DNA of 7,077 nucleotides from JABMMZ01 sp964600345 (GTDB taxonomy: Bacteria > Bacteroidota > Bacteroidia > NS11-12g > UBA955), in the NCBI GenBank assembly GCA_964600345.1, contig CAZRKA010000166.1, positions 1-7,077 on the forward strand, read 5' to 3'. Of this stretch, positions 1-6,590 are shown piece after piece; within the stretch, counting starts at the first letter, position 1; every line of letters begins with the position of its first letter. A program made the translations under genes and the position numbers. The notes beneath the pieces are model-generated. The model saw nothing but the letters and a program-made list of their open reading frames with translations. It made no database searches and was not told the origin of the DNA.

Positions 1-1317
1 GCCAAAAACATTGCCGCAGGTAATTTCAAGGTATGCCTCGAGTATCAGATAGGAAATTGCAAAGGACCCTGTCAGGGATTTCAAAGCGAGGAAGAATACC
101 GTCAGAGCATAGCAAACATCAGGCACATATTAAAAGGGAATCTTGCAGAGGTTAAAAGGCATTTGCGCAAACAGATAGAAGACGCAGTGGCGCGGCTCGC
201 ATTCGAAGAAGCCCAGGATTATAAGGAAAAACTCATATCACTTGAATCCTACCAGGCAAAGTCGACAGTAGTCAATACAAACATCAGCAATGTGGATGTG
301 TTTGGCATTATTTCGTCTGATCAGGCGGCTTATATCAATTATCTGCGGGTGGTCAACGGCATGATTATTCAATCACAGAATCTTGAAATTAGAAAAAAAA
401 TCGACGAGAGTGATGAAGAAATATTGCTCGAATCAATTGCTCAGTTCAGGAATAGCAATCCGGTAGAAAGCAAAGAATTTATTGTACCGTTTAAACCTGA
501 AATAGATTCAGGTATTCCGTTTACAGTACCTTCCGGCGGCGATAAGAAAAAATTGCTCGACCTGAGTATGAAAAATGCATTTTATCTCAAACAGGAAAGA
601 CAACTGGCTGCAGAAAAACTGGATCCGTCTATCAAAACCGATCGCCTGCTTTCGGTCATGCAGAAAGATCTTCGCCTCACTGGTTTGCCCAGGCATATTG
701 AGTGTTTCGACAATTCCAATATTCAGGGGACCAATCCCGTTTCGGCATGTGTGGTTTTTAAAAACGGAAAACCCAGTAAAAGCGATTACCGGCATTTCAA
801 TATAAAAACGGTAGAAGGGCCAAACGACTTTGCAAGTATGATTGAAGTACTGACAAGGCGTTACAGCAGGATATTAAATGAAGGCAATCCGCTTCCCGAT
901 CTGGTTGTTGTAGATGGAGGAAAGGGACAGTTAAGCTCGGCTGTAGAAGCATTTAAAGCACTTGGAATTTATGGGAAGGTGCCGGTGATAGGAATAGCCA
1001 AAAGGCTTGAAGAGCTTTATTATCCCGGTGACCCGCTGCCTCTTTACCTCGATAAAAAATCGGAAACACTCAAAGTTATTCAACAAATGAGAGACGAGGC
1101 ACACCGTTTTGGTATCACACATCACCGCAACAGGCGAAGCAAGGGTTTTGCCGTTTCGTCGCTCGGGGAAATAGAAGGTGTGGGAGAAAAAACAACGGCT
1201 ATGCTGCTCAGGGAATTTAAATCGGTAAAGAAAATCAAAGAAGCAAATGAAGAAATGCTGACACGTGTAATTGGTCCAAAACTGGCAAAGACTGTATACA
1301 AACACTTTCATGAATAG
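1..1317 (+). CDS. uvrC: UvrABC system protein C, 3' part (5' end outside window)
   Basis: UvrC makes the two incisions flanking a DNA lesion after UvrA/UvrB loading. The frame is open from base 1, so the gene begins upstream. About 438 residues are present against roughly 600 in the family, so the N-terminal GIY-YIG nuclease (3' incision) is missing. In order, the visible part shows: a cysteine cluster C-x7-C-x3-C at window residues 12, 20 and 24, matching the Fe-S cysteines reported for E. coli UvrC; a UvrB-binding UVR helix pair around residues 58-83; the RNase H-like 5'-incision domain with Asp237 (in CFDNSN), Asp276 (GPNDFASM), Asp305 (VVDGGKGQL) and His368 (RDEAHRFG), the expected acidic/His set; and a C-terminal helix-hairpin-helix domain, residues ~388-438 (EIEGVGEKT). 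The TTG at 163 is internal, not a start. The end overlaps pabB by 8 bases, suggesting one transcript. Family assignment is very secure. Confidence 0.97.
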   Translation, partial: AKNIAAGNFKVCLEYQIGNCKGPCQGFQSEEEYRQSIANIRHILKGNLAEVKRHLRKQIEDAVARLAFEEAQDYKEKLISLESYQAKSTVVNTNISNVDVFGIISSDQAAYINYLRVVNGMIIQSQNLEIRKKIDESDEEILLESIAQFRNSNPVESKEFIVPFKPEIDSGIPFTVPSGGDKKKLLDLSMKNAFYLKQERQLAAEKLDPSIKTDRLLSVMQKDLRLTGLPRHIECFDNSNIQGTNPVSACVVFKNGKPSKSDYRHFNIKTVEGPNDFASMIEVLTRRYSRILNEGNPLPDLVVVDGGKGQLSSAVEAFKALGIYGKVPVIGIAKRLEELYYPGDPLPLYLDKKSETLKVIQQMRDEAHRFGITHHRNRRSKGFAVSSLGEIEGVGEKTTAMLLREFKSVKKIKEANEEMLTRVIGPKLAKTVYKHFHE

Positions 1318-2560
1318 TATAGAGCAGGCTTTTGATGATCTGGATAAAATAAAGTCTTATCTTTATCAATTTGCAGATAGTTTCGCGAAGTGCTCTGTGC
1401 TGGACAGTAATGAAACCCCTGCTGCATTAAACGAAGGGAAATATGAGTTTCTGGCAGGTTTCGGTTGCAGAAAGCAATATAGCGGAACCGCCTCAGTACA
1501 GCTCAAGGAGGCAGAAACCTCGGGTTACTGGAAATTCTTAAGTATTGAGTATGGTCTTATAAGCGATGAAAATCTGCCGGCTGATATATTTGAACCTGAA
1601 CTGGTGATATACATCTTAAAGAATGAACGCAAATTCAGGGCGGTCAACAACGGAATCAGTGAAGAAAAATTCCGGTATTTGCTCAGAACATTAAGAGAAC
1701 TTAAGCCTGAACACGCCGAGAAGGCACCGTCAACTATAAACTTTGAAGCGGCCTGTTCGCGGTCAGAATACATACAGACAGTTGCCCGTATCAGAAATGA
1801 TATAAGAAACGGCAAATACTATGAGATGAATTACTGCATTGAATTTAAATCGGTACAGAGGTCATTGCCATGGCTCACTCATTTTTTAAAGCTCAATGAT
1901 TCCAGCAGGGCACCATTTGCAGCTTATGTCAAAAATGAAGATAGGGTGGTGCTTTGCAGCAGCCCGGAAAGATTTCTTCTGAAAGCAGGGAAGCGTTTGT
2001 TGTCTCAGCCGATTAAAGGTACAAATAAGCGCTTACCGGGAATGGATAACCTTCATCAGCTCGAATTGCTTAAAAGCAGTGAAAAGGAGATGGCCGAGAA
2101 TGTGATGATAGTCGATCTGGTTAGAAATGATCTGGCCAGAATTTGCGAAAGCGGAACTGTAAAAGTTGACGAATTATGCGGTGCTTATGCTTATACCAGT
2201 GTCAATCACCTTGTTTCGAGTATAAGTGGTATAAAAAAGGATAATATCGGAATTGCGGATATTTTCGAAGCCATGTATCCTATGGGCAGCATGACCGGAG
2301 CTCCTAAAATAGAAGTAATGAAGCATATTGACCTTTACGAAAAGGGAAGGAGAGGTATGTACAGCGGTTGCCTGGGCTATATGACACCTGAGGGTGATAT
2401 GGACCTCAATGTGATTATAAGGTCCCTGGTATACGGGTTAAGTGATGGTATACTCAGTTACAAAGTAGGGAGTGCAATTACCTACGATTCTTCTGAAGAA
2501 GCTGAATACGAGGAATGCCTGCTGAAAGGCAATCGCTTATCAGCTGCCTTTGGGACATAG
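1310..2560 (+). CDS. pabB: Aminodeoxychorismate synthase component I (PabB-type chorismate-binding enzyme)
   Basis: This protein is predicted to convert chorismate plus ammonia (normally from a PabA glutaminase) to 4-amino-4-deoxychorismate, the step towards p-aminobenzoate and folate, in the cytoplasm. With the ATG at 1310 it has 416 residues, slightly short for PabB (E. coli ~450). The C-terminal chorismate-binding domain is complete: SSPERF (217-222), QPIKGT (Lys236), AENVMIVDLVRNDLAR, HLVSSI, GSMTGAPK (326-333), and a terminal GSAITYDS...EAEYEECLLK block. Lys in PIKGT is the PabB signature; anthranilate synthase TrpE has PIAGT there. The N-terminal ~130 residues are poorly conserved, as usual. 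The ATG at 1310 overlaps the uvrC end by 8 bases. An in-frame ATG at 1271 would add 13 residues and deepen the overlap, so I prefer 1310. No clear Shine-Dalgarno is seen, which is normal in this phylum. No pabA or pabC partner lies in the window. A general 'anthranilate synthase component I family' label is the alternative. Confidence 0.88.
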   Translation: MNSIEQAFDDLDKIKSYLYQFADSFAKCSVLDSNETPAALNEGKYEFLAGFGCRKQYSGTASVQLKEAETSGYWKFLSIEYGLISDENLPADIFEPELVIYILKNERKFRAVNNGISEEKFRYLLRTLRELKPEHAEKAPSTINFEAACSRSEYIQTVARIRNDIRNGKYYEMNYCIEFKSVQRSLPWLTHFLKLNDSSRAPFAAYVKNEDRVVLCSSPERFLLKAGKRLLSQPIKGTNKRLPGMDNLHQLELLKSSEKEMAENVMIVDLVRNDLARICESGTVKVDELCGAYAYTSVNHLVSSISGIKKDNIGIADIFEAMYPMGSMTGAPKIEVMKHIDLYEKGRRGMYSGCLGYMTPEGDMDLNVIIRSLVYGLSDGILSYKVGSAITYDSSEEAEYEECLLKGNRLSAAFGT

Positions 2561-2573
2561 TCCGGCATGTCAA

Positions 2574-3818
2574 TCAGGATTTACTGCTTTTCCTTTTTTT
2601 AGATTTTTCGGAAACTTCGTCGTCCTCTTTTAAAAGACTTCTCCAGTCATTCTGGGTTTCATCTTTCGTAAAACTGATGGTTTCGTTGTAAAGGTCTTTT
2701 TCAATTTTCATGACATCAACCGGAGTTCCGATATAGTTTTCTATTTCTTTAAGCAGAGGTTTCTCTTCTTTACTGCAAAAAGCTACAGCCTGTCCTTTTT
2801 TATTCCCGCGACCGGTTCGTCCCACCCGGTGCACATAATTTTCGGGTAACTCGGGCAGGTCGTAATTAACGACATAATCCACATCAGGAATGTCTATACC
2901 CCTTGCACTGACATCAGTTGCTATAAGAATATTGTTTTTACCGGATTTAAAGTCATTAAGCACCTGTACGCGCATTTTCTGGTCCTTGTCGCCGTGTATG
3001 GTTTCGGAATGAATTCCGGCTCTTTCCATGGCTTTACAGACCCTTTCAGCTCTGACCTTGGTTCTTACAAACACCAGTATTTTTTTATCAGGCAGTTCAT
3101 CAACCAGTCGCTCCATAAAGAATCGCTTGTCGTCCATTTCTATAAACGCTACCGAATGTTCTATGTTCTTGTTGACGGGATTTTCAGGTGAGATTTGAAT
3201 CCTTATAGCATTTTTAACAATACTATAGGCCAGTTTTCTGATTCTGTCGTTGATTGTAGCTGAGAAAAAAAGCGTTTGACGCTGTCTGGGAATATGTCGC
3301 ATGACATCCTGAATATCTTTCAGAAATCCCAGGTCCAGCATATGGTCGGCTTCGTCTATGACAAGGGTTTCCAGTTGTTTGAGATCAACATAACCCTGAC
3401 TAATCAGATCAAACATTCTGCCCGGGGTACTGATAAGAATATCTACTCCTTTTTTTAGTTTTGCTATTTGTGCATCCTGTTCTACACCGCCGTAGAGGCT
3501 TAAGGTAATGACCGAACAACCATCACCCAGTTTTTCAAAAACATCATTAATCTGAATGGCGAGTTCACGTGTCGGAACCATCACCAGACATTTGGTATGT
3601 TTACTTTTTTCAAATTTCTTCTGCTTGGCAACAAAGTCAATTACAGGAATAGCAAATGCAGCTGTCTTTCCGGTACCGGTTTGTGCGATAGCGAGAACGT
3701 CTTCACCTTTCATAATAGGGGTGATGGCTTTGAACTGGATATCCGTAGGTCTCTTAAACCCGAGTGTTTTCAGATTTTCCTGAATTTTGGGGTGTAAATG
3801 GTATTGTTCGAATTTCAT
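2574..3818 (-). CDS. DEAD-box ATP-dependent RNA helicase, RhlE-like
   Basis: This 414-residue cytoplasmic superfamily 2 helicase unwinds or remodels short RNA duplexes using ATP, typically in ribosome assembly, cold adaptation or RNA decay. All core motifs are intact: Q motif with Gln28 (GFKRPTDIQ), I AQTGTGKT (45-52), Ia PTRELA (82-87), GG (110-111), Ib TPGR (131-134), II DEAD (155-158), III SAT (186-188), IV ILVFVRT (247-253), V DVSARGID (302-309) and VI HRVGRTGR (330-337). After the two RecA-like domains comes an extension of about 75 residues ending in a Lys/Ser/Arg tail (KSKKRKSSKS), a likely nonspecific RNA-binding tail. The sequence looks closest to the RhlE/CsdA-like group, but I cannot fix the subgroup, so no symbol is given. 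It converges on pabB with only 13 bases between stops. Its ATG lies 22 bases from the gldJ terminator stem, and no TAnnTTTG box is visible in the short gap upstream. Confidence 0.95.
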   Translation of the reverse strand: MKFEQYHLHPKIQENLKTLGFKRPTDIQFKAITPIMKGEDVLAIAQTGTGKTAAFAIPVIDFVAKQKKFEKSKHTKCLVMVPTRELAIQINDVFEKLGDGCSVITLSLYGGVEQDAQIAKLKKGVDILISTPGRMFDLISQGYVDLKQLETLVIDEADHMLDLGFLKDIQDVMRHIPRQRQTLFFSATINDRIRKLAYSIVKNAIRIQISPENPVNKNIEHSVAFIEMDDKRFFMERLVDELPDKKILVFVRTKVRAERVCKAMERAGIHSETIHGDKDQKMRVQVLNDFKSGKNNILIATDVSARGIDIPDVDYVVNYDLPELPENYVHRVGRTGRGNKKGQAVAFCSKEEKPLLKEIENYIGTPVDVMKIEKDLYNETISFTKDETQNDWRSLLKEDDEVSEKSKKRKSSKS

Positions 3819-3831
3819 CGCTGTGCAGGGT

Positions 3832-3868
3832 AAATAAAAAAAAGCCTTCCGTGTGAAAGGCTTTTCTT
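3832..3868 (-). terminator. Intrinsic terminator downstream of gldJ
   Basis: A perfect 9-bp inverted repeat (AAAAGCCTT at 3840-3848, AAGGCTTTT at 3857-3865) has an 8-base loop. Read on the minus strand, the stem runs into eight consecutive T, then ATTTA. It starts about 20 bases past the gldJ stop codon, so it should end the leftward porP-gldJ transcript. The plus-strand side has only a short, interrupted T run, so activity in that direction would be weak. It lies inside the leader region of the helicase gene. Confidence 0.88.
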
Positions 3869-3885
3869 AAATATGTTTAAGAGTA

Positions 3886-5400
3886 TTATCTCATTTTTTT
3901 GTTTTTCTTACCTATACCGCTGGAAGGTAAAGACTTGTTGCGTTTCTTACTGTTACCGATAGGAGATCCGACTCTTATCATAGCGCAGCGGAATCCAATG
4001 GTTGAAGTAGAAAGATTTTCATCAAGCCATCTGCGGGTGCCGGGGCTCATCCAATAGGCTCTGTCATTCCATGAACCTCCTTTGTAAACACGGGCTTTGT
4101 CGTTTATCAGTGTAGTAACACCGTATTCGTACATTTGCTCTTCGTTGTTATAGGTGGTTGCGTCTTTGTAACCTATATTGTCAGAAACCTTGTAATTTCT
4201 TCTGTTGATATTCTGAGCATCGTTTACCGGCTCAAATACAAGACGACCAAGTGAATCTTTTTCTTCCAGTTCGCCGTAAGCATCCAGTTTTAACTGGGTG
4301 TAAACGTTACCACGGAATGCATTGAAATCGTCTATATCTTCGATAGAAAGCGGACGGTAAACGTCTTTTACCCACTCGCTGACATTGCCTGCCATATTGT
4401 ACAGACCGTAGTCGTTAGGCCAGTATGAGAAAACAGGTGTAGTGATGAAACCGGCATCGTTAAGCTGACTGGCTATACCACCCTGGTCACCTTTGTCGCG
4501 TTTAAAGTTGGCCATGATCTTACCCCTGTCTCTTTCTTTACCATGAGTCATTCTCACTGTCAGGTCGTTCCAGGCATAAATTCTTTTCTCGTCGGTATTT
4601 TCGTATTGAGAGTTGCCGATGGCGCCCTGAGCGGCGTATTCCCATTCGGCTTCAGTTGGTAGTCTGTATTCAGGAAGAAGGATACCGTCTTTAACAGCAA
4701 CATCCCTTTTGCCTTTTTTGGTTCTGTAATCCCTAAGCATGCCTTTGCTTTTCTTTCTGACAGCAGGGTCGTACTGATTGGCAAGGTAGGTTTTGGTATT
4801 GAAGTTATCCTGGTCAACGACACGTTTGTCTACGTAAGGGTGAATTTTCTCCCTGTCGAGTATCATTTCATTGACACGGTCTGTACGCCAGTCGGCAAAT
4901 GCAGTAGCCTGCAGCCAGCTAACACCAACAACCGGATAATCTTTATAGGCCGGGTGACGGAAATAGTATTCCACATAAGGCTCGTTGAAGGCCAGACGGC
5001 TTCTCCAGCAAAGGGTATCAGGCAATGCTTGTTTGTATACTTCAGGATATGTAACGAACACTCTCTGCAACCAGTATACGTATTCACCGTATTGAAGGTT
5101 ACTGATTTCTGCCTCGTCCATGTAGAAGGAATTGACGGTCACTTTGCGTTCAACGTTGTTGTAATCGTACAGCACGTCCTGCTCGGTTGATCCCATTACA
5201 AATGCACCGGCAGGTACCAGTACCAGTCCCGGTCCTGTTTCCTGTCCTTTGTATTTGTGATTCTCAAATCCTCCCCATTTCCTGCTGTTGTAACCGAAGC
5301 CTGTTGTCTGTGATGCATTCTTGTTTCCGCATGACGGAGCAAGTAACAGAGTGGCGGCCAGTACAGAGGATAAGGCAAATAAACTCTTTTTACTTTTCAT
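3886..5400 (-). CDS. gldJ: Gliding motility / T9SS-associated lipoprotein GldJ (FGE-sulfatase fold)
   Basis: This is a 504-residue outer-membrane lipoprotein. In Flavobacterium johnsoniae GldJ is needed for gliding and for stability of the T9SS ring lipoprotein GldK. The N-terminus is a lipoprotein signal with a hydrophobic stretch and LAPSC, putting the lipidated Cys at 24. From ~57 to ~477 is a formylglycine-generating-enzyme-like (SUMF1) domain: TGPGLVLVPAGAFVMG (55-70), FYMDEAEISN, YPVVGVSW (155-162), WRTDRVNE (171-178), RLPTEAEWEYAA (246-257), GLYNMAGNVSEWV (332-344), KGGSW (440-444) and IGFRCA (468-473). The TGPGLVLVPAG opening, WRTDRVNE and the FNAFRGNVYT stretch (359-368) fit GldJ better than GldK, and the nearby porU-like gene agrees. 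A 27-residue Lys/Arg-rich tail ends the protein. Neither FGE catalytic cysteine is present, so the role is probably structural. It follows the porP-like gene by 70 bases. GldK/PorK is the main alternative, but no porL/M/N follows. Confidence 0.85.
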   Translation of the reverse strand: MKSKKSLFALSSVLAATLLLAPSCGNKNASQTTGFGYNSRKWGGFENHKYKGQETGPGLVLVPAGAFVMGSTEQDVLYDYNNVERKVTVNSFYMDEAEISNLQYGEYVYWLQRVFVTYPEVYKQALPDTLCWRSRLAFNEPYVEYYFRHPAYKDYPVVGVSWLQATAFADWRTDRVNEMILDREKIHPYVDKRVVDQDNFNTKTYLANQYDPAVRKKSKGMLRDYRTKKGKRDVAVKDGILLPEYRLPTEAEWEYAAQGAIGNSQYENTDEKRIYAWNDLTVRMTHGKERDRGKIMANFKRDKGDQGGIASQLNDAGFITTPVFSYWPNDYGLYNMAGNVSEWVKDVYRPLSIEDIDDFNAFRGNVYTQLKLDAYGELEEKDSLGRLVFEPVNDAQNINRRNYKVSDNIGYKDATTYNNEEQMYEYGVTTLINDKARVYKGGSWNDRAYWMSPGTRRWLDENLSTSTIGFRCAMIRVGSPIGNSKKRNKSLPSSGIGKKNKKMR

Positions 5401-5433
5401 TTGTTCTTTGTGTCTTGGATATTATAATAACTG

Positions 5434-5465
5434 CAAAGATGTTATTTTATTGTGTTATTACCAAA
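5434..5465 (-). promoter_or_regulatory. Possible gldJ promoter in the porP-gldJ gap
   Basis: On the minus strand the 70-base gap holds TTTG (5462-5465) as a candidate -33 box, a 20-base spacer, and CATCTTTG (5434-5441), one mismatch from the Bacteroidota -7 consensus TAnnTTTG. Transcription would start near 5428, giving a leader of roughly 28 bases before the gldJ ATG. No terminator is visible in the gap, so gldJ may also be read from the porP promoter. This is a motif match only. Confidence 0.4.
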
Positions 5466-5470
5466 TATTA

Positions 5471-6460
5471 TTAAAAGTCAGGACATCTTAAAGGTTTAAA
5501 CCTCAGAGGTCTGTCTCTTAAGCACCAGTCTACTGTGGCACTAACCTCATGACTACCCGGAGCAGCCGAACGGGCAGATGATACGGTAATGTCGTAACTG
5601 TATCCGAATTTGAAACGGTCTTTTCTGAATCCAAGCAGTACCATCAGCGCATCGGAATTGCCGTAAGTGCCGAGGGTCTGTCTGTACCATAAACCTGTAA
5701 CTATTGGTCCTTTATTGACATAGAAACCGAAGTTGATCTGTGTGAAGTTTTGCTGCATCATGAACAAAGCATTCGGCGAGAATGTAGCCTGAGAGAATTT
5801 CTTTCTGTCGAGCGGAATAACAACACCTGCGTGCATGGTATAGCGTCTTGGAACTATTCCGTCGTTATTGCTGTAGAAAGACTGAACCGGCTGTGTGATA
5901 TTGTGCATGGCAAATCCGGCGTAAAACTTTTCGGAGTAGGCGAGTATACCGGCAGCGAAATTCGGGAATACTACCGAAGCATCAGCTGTTGGTTCCTGGG
6001 TAGGAAGCACAAACCCCTGAGTCGGGTGAATCTGATCTCCGAATCTGAGTTTACTGTGGTCAATTGCCTTGTTTACGAAGGAAGCCTGTAGTCCGCCTCT
6101 CAGGAAGAATACCTTATTGATCGGGAGAACATAAGAGTATACACCGCTGACAGATGTGGTGGTGAGCAAACCGGCACCGGCTCTGTCGTATGTTGCCATC
6201 AGACCGATACCGCCGCCTATTTTTTCGTAGTGTTGATCATAACTGGCGTTAAATGACCTGAATGTGCCCGGTAAACTTGGCCACTGGTTGCGATAGTTGA
6301 TAGACATACGTCCGGCTGATTGCCTTCCGCAGAATGCCGTACCCGCCATGGCGGGATTGGTGTAAACCGGCGCAGCGTAAAACTGCGAAAACTCAGGATC
6401 CTGTGCATAGGCTTGTGATATGCTTGCCAGACCTAAAATTAAACCGTAGATTTTTTTCAT
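5471..6460 (-). CDS. PorP/SprF-family type IX secretion system membrane protein
   Basis: This 329-residue outer-membrane beta-barrel protein belongs to the family that works with the T9SS: PorP in Porphyromonas gingivalis is essential for secretion, and SprF paralogues help export particular substrates. A signal peptide (residues 1-19, ending QAYA) is followed directly by the family's hallmark start QDPEFSQFYAAPVYTNPAMAG. The rest is alternating aromatic/polar and glycine-rich segments typical of barrel strands, and the protein ends in CPDF with aromatic Phe last, as outer-membrane barrels and this family often do. I chose the ATG at 6460. The frame stays open to an ATG at 6520, but that start lies upstream of a TAnnTTTG promoter box and would bury the signal peptide. 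It is likely co-transcribed with gldJ downstream and diverges from porU. Genomes in this phylum carry several paralogues, so I do not claim it is the PorP orthologue. Confidence 0.9.
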   Translation of the reverse strand: MKKIYGLILGLASISQAYAQDPEFSQFYAAPVYTNPAMAGTAFCGRQSAGRMSINYRNQWPSLPGTFRSFNASYDQHYEKIGGGIGLMATYDRAGAGLLTTTSVSGVYSYVLPINKVFFLRGGLQASFVNKAIDHSKLRFGDQIHPTQGFVLPTQEPTADASVVFPNFAAGILAYSEKFYAGFAMHNITQPVQSFYSNNDGIVPRRYTMHAGVVIPLDRKKFSQATFSPNALFMMQQNFTQINFGFYVNKGPIVTGLWYRQTLGTYGNSDALMVLLGFRKDRFKFGYSYDITVSSARSAAPGSHEVSATVDWCLRDRPLRFKPLRCPDF

Positions 6461-6489
6461 ATGCATTTTGAGATAAAACGGATTTGTTA

Positions 6490-6497
6490 CAAAGATA
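6490..6497 (-). promoter_or_regulatory. Promoter -7 box for the porP/sprF-like gene
   Basis: The minus strand reads TATCTTTG, an exact match to the Bacteroidota housekeeping -7 element TAnnTTTG. Transcription would begin about 22-25 bases before the chosen ATG at 6460. I see no convincing TTG-type -33 box at the right distance. The box sits inside the longer reading frame that begins at 6520, which argues that the longer frame is not translated from its first ATG. Confidence 0.6.
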
Positions 6498-6521
6498 TTG
6501 TCATTTTTTGGTAATTTCATA

Positions 6522-6542
6522 TTTTTTTTGCAATTTTTTTTT
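6522..6542. other. Homopolymeric T tracts between the divergent promoters
   Basis: A run of eight T (6522-6529) and a run of nine T (6534-6542) are separated by GCAA, with a six-T run nearby (6504-6509). The nine-T run would lie about 47-55 bases upstream of the predicted porU start of transcription, where A/T tracts can act as UP elements. It is also upstream of the porP-side box. Any function is inferred from composition and position only. Confidence 0.4.
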
Positions 6543-6559
6543 AGTCATATCGTTAGTCA
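6541..6559. repeat. Pair of direct repeats TTAGTCA upstream of porU
   Basis: TTAGTCA occurs at 6541-6547 and again at 6553-6559, a 12-base period, just upstream of the porU -7 box. The second copy overlaps the expected -33 region (TTAG where TTTG or TTG would be expected). The pair could be an operator half-site pair or a chance duplication in AT-rich DNA. Confidence 0.35.
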
Positions 6560-6574
6560 GGGCAAAGAAAATCG

Positions 6575-6582
6575 TAATTTTG
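6575..6582 (+). promoter_or_regulatory. Promoter -7 box for porU
   Basis: The plus strand reads TAATTTTG, an exact match to TAnnTTTG. The ATG of the downstream gene is only 8 bases after the box, so the predicted transcript starts at or a few bases before the start codon. A -33 element would fall around 6553-6556, where only TTAG is seen. Confidence 0.6.
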
Positions 6583-6590
6583 TTTCGTTT

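Noticed and set aside
163..1317. A separate 384-residue gene starting at the TTG at 163
   Set aside because: The same frame is open from base 1 and encodes conserved UvrC sequence upstream (the cysteine cluster), so 163 is internal to uvrC.
1310..2560. Anthranilate synthase TrpE or isochorismate synthase
   Set aside because: The PIKGT lysine and the 416-residue length point to PabB; TrpE has PIAGT and is longer, and isochorismate synthases have a different motif at this site.
2545..2580. Possible bidirectional terminator between pabB and the helicase (GGAC-ATA-GTCC hairpin near 2553-2563)
   Set aside because: The stem is only 4 bp, overlaps the pabB stop codon and has no T run following it on either strand.
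4840..5190. Plus-strand 116-residue open frame opposite gldJ, with other antisense frames at 508-795, 931-1311, 5750-6091 and similar
   Set aside because: They lie wholly within well-supported genes, show no recognisable motif or promoter, and look like shadow frames.
3886..5400. Calling the lipoprotein GldK/PorK
   Set aside because: It follows a PorP-like gene as porK does, but its N-terminal TGPGLVLVPAG block, WRTDRVNE and RGNVYT stretches fit GldJ, the GldK-typical KWHPEKPYGM-like opening is absent, and no porL/M/N follows.
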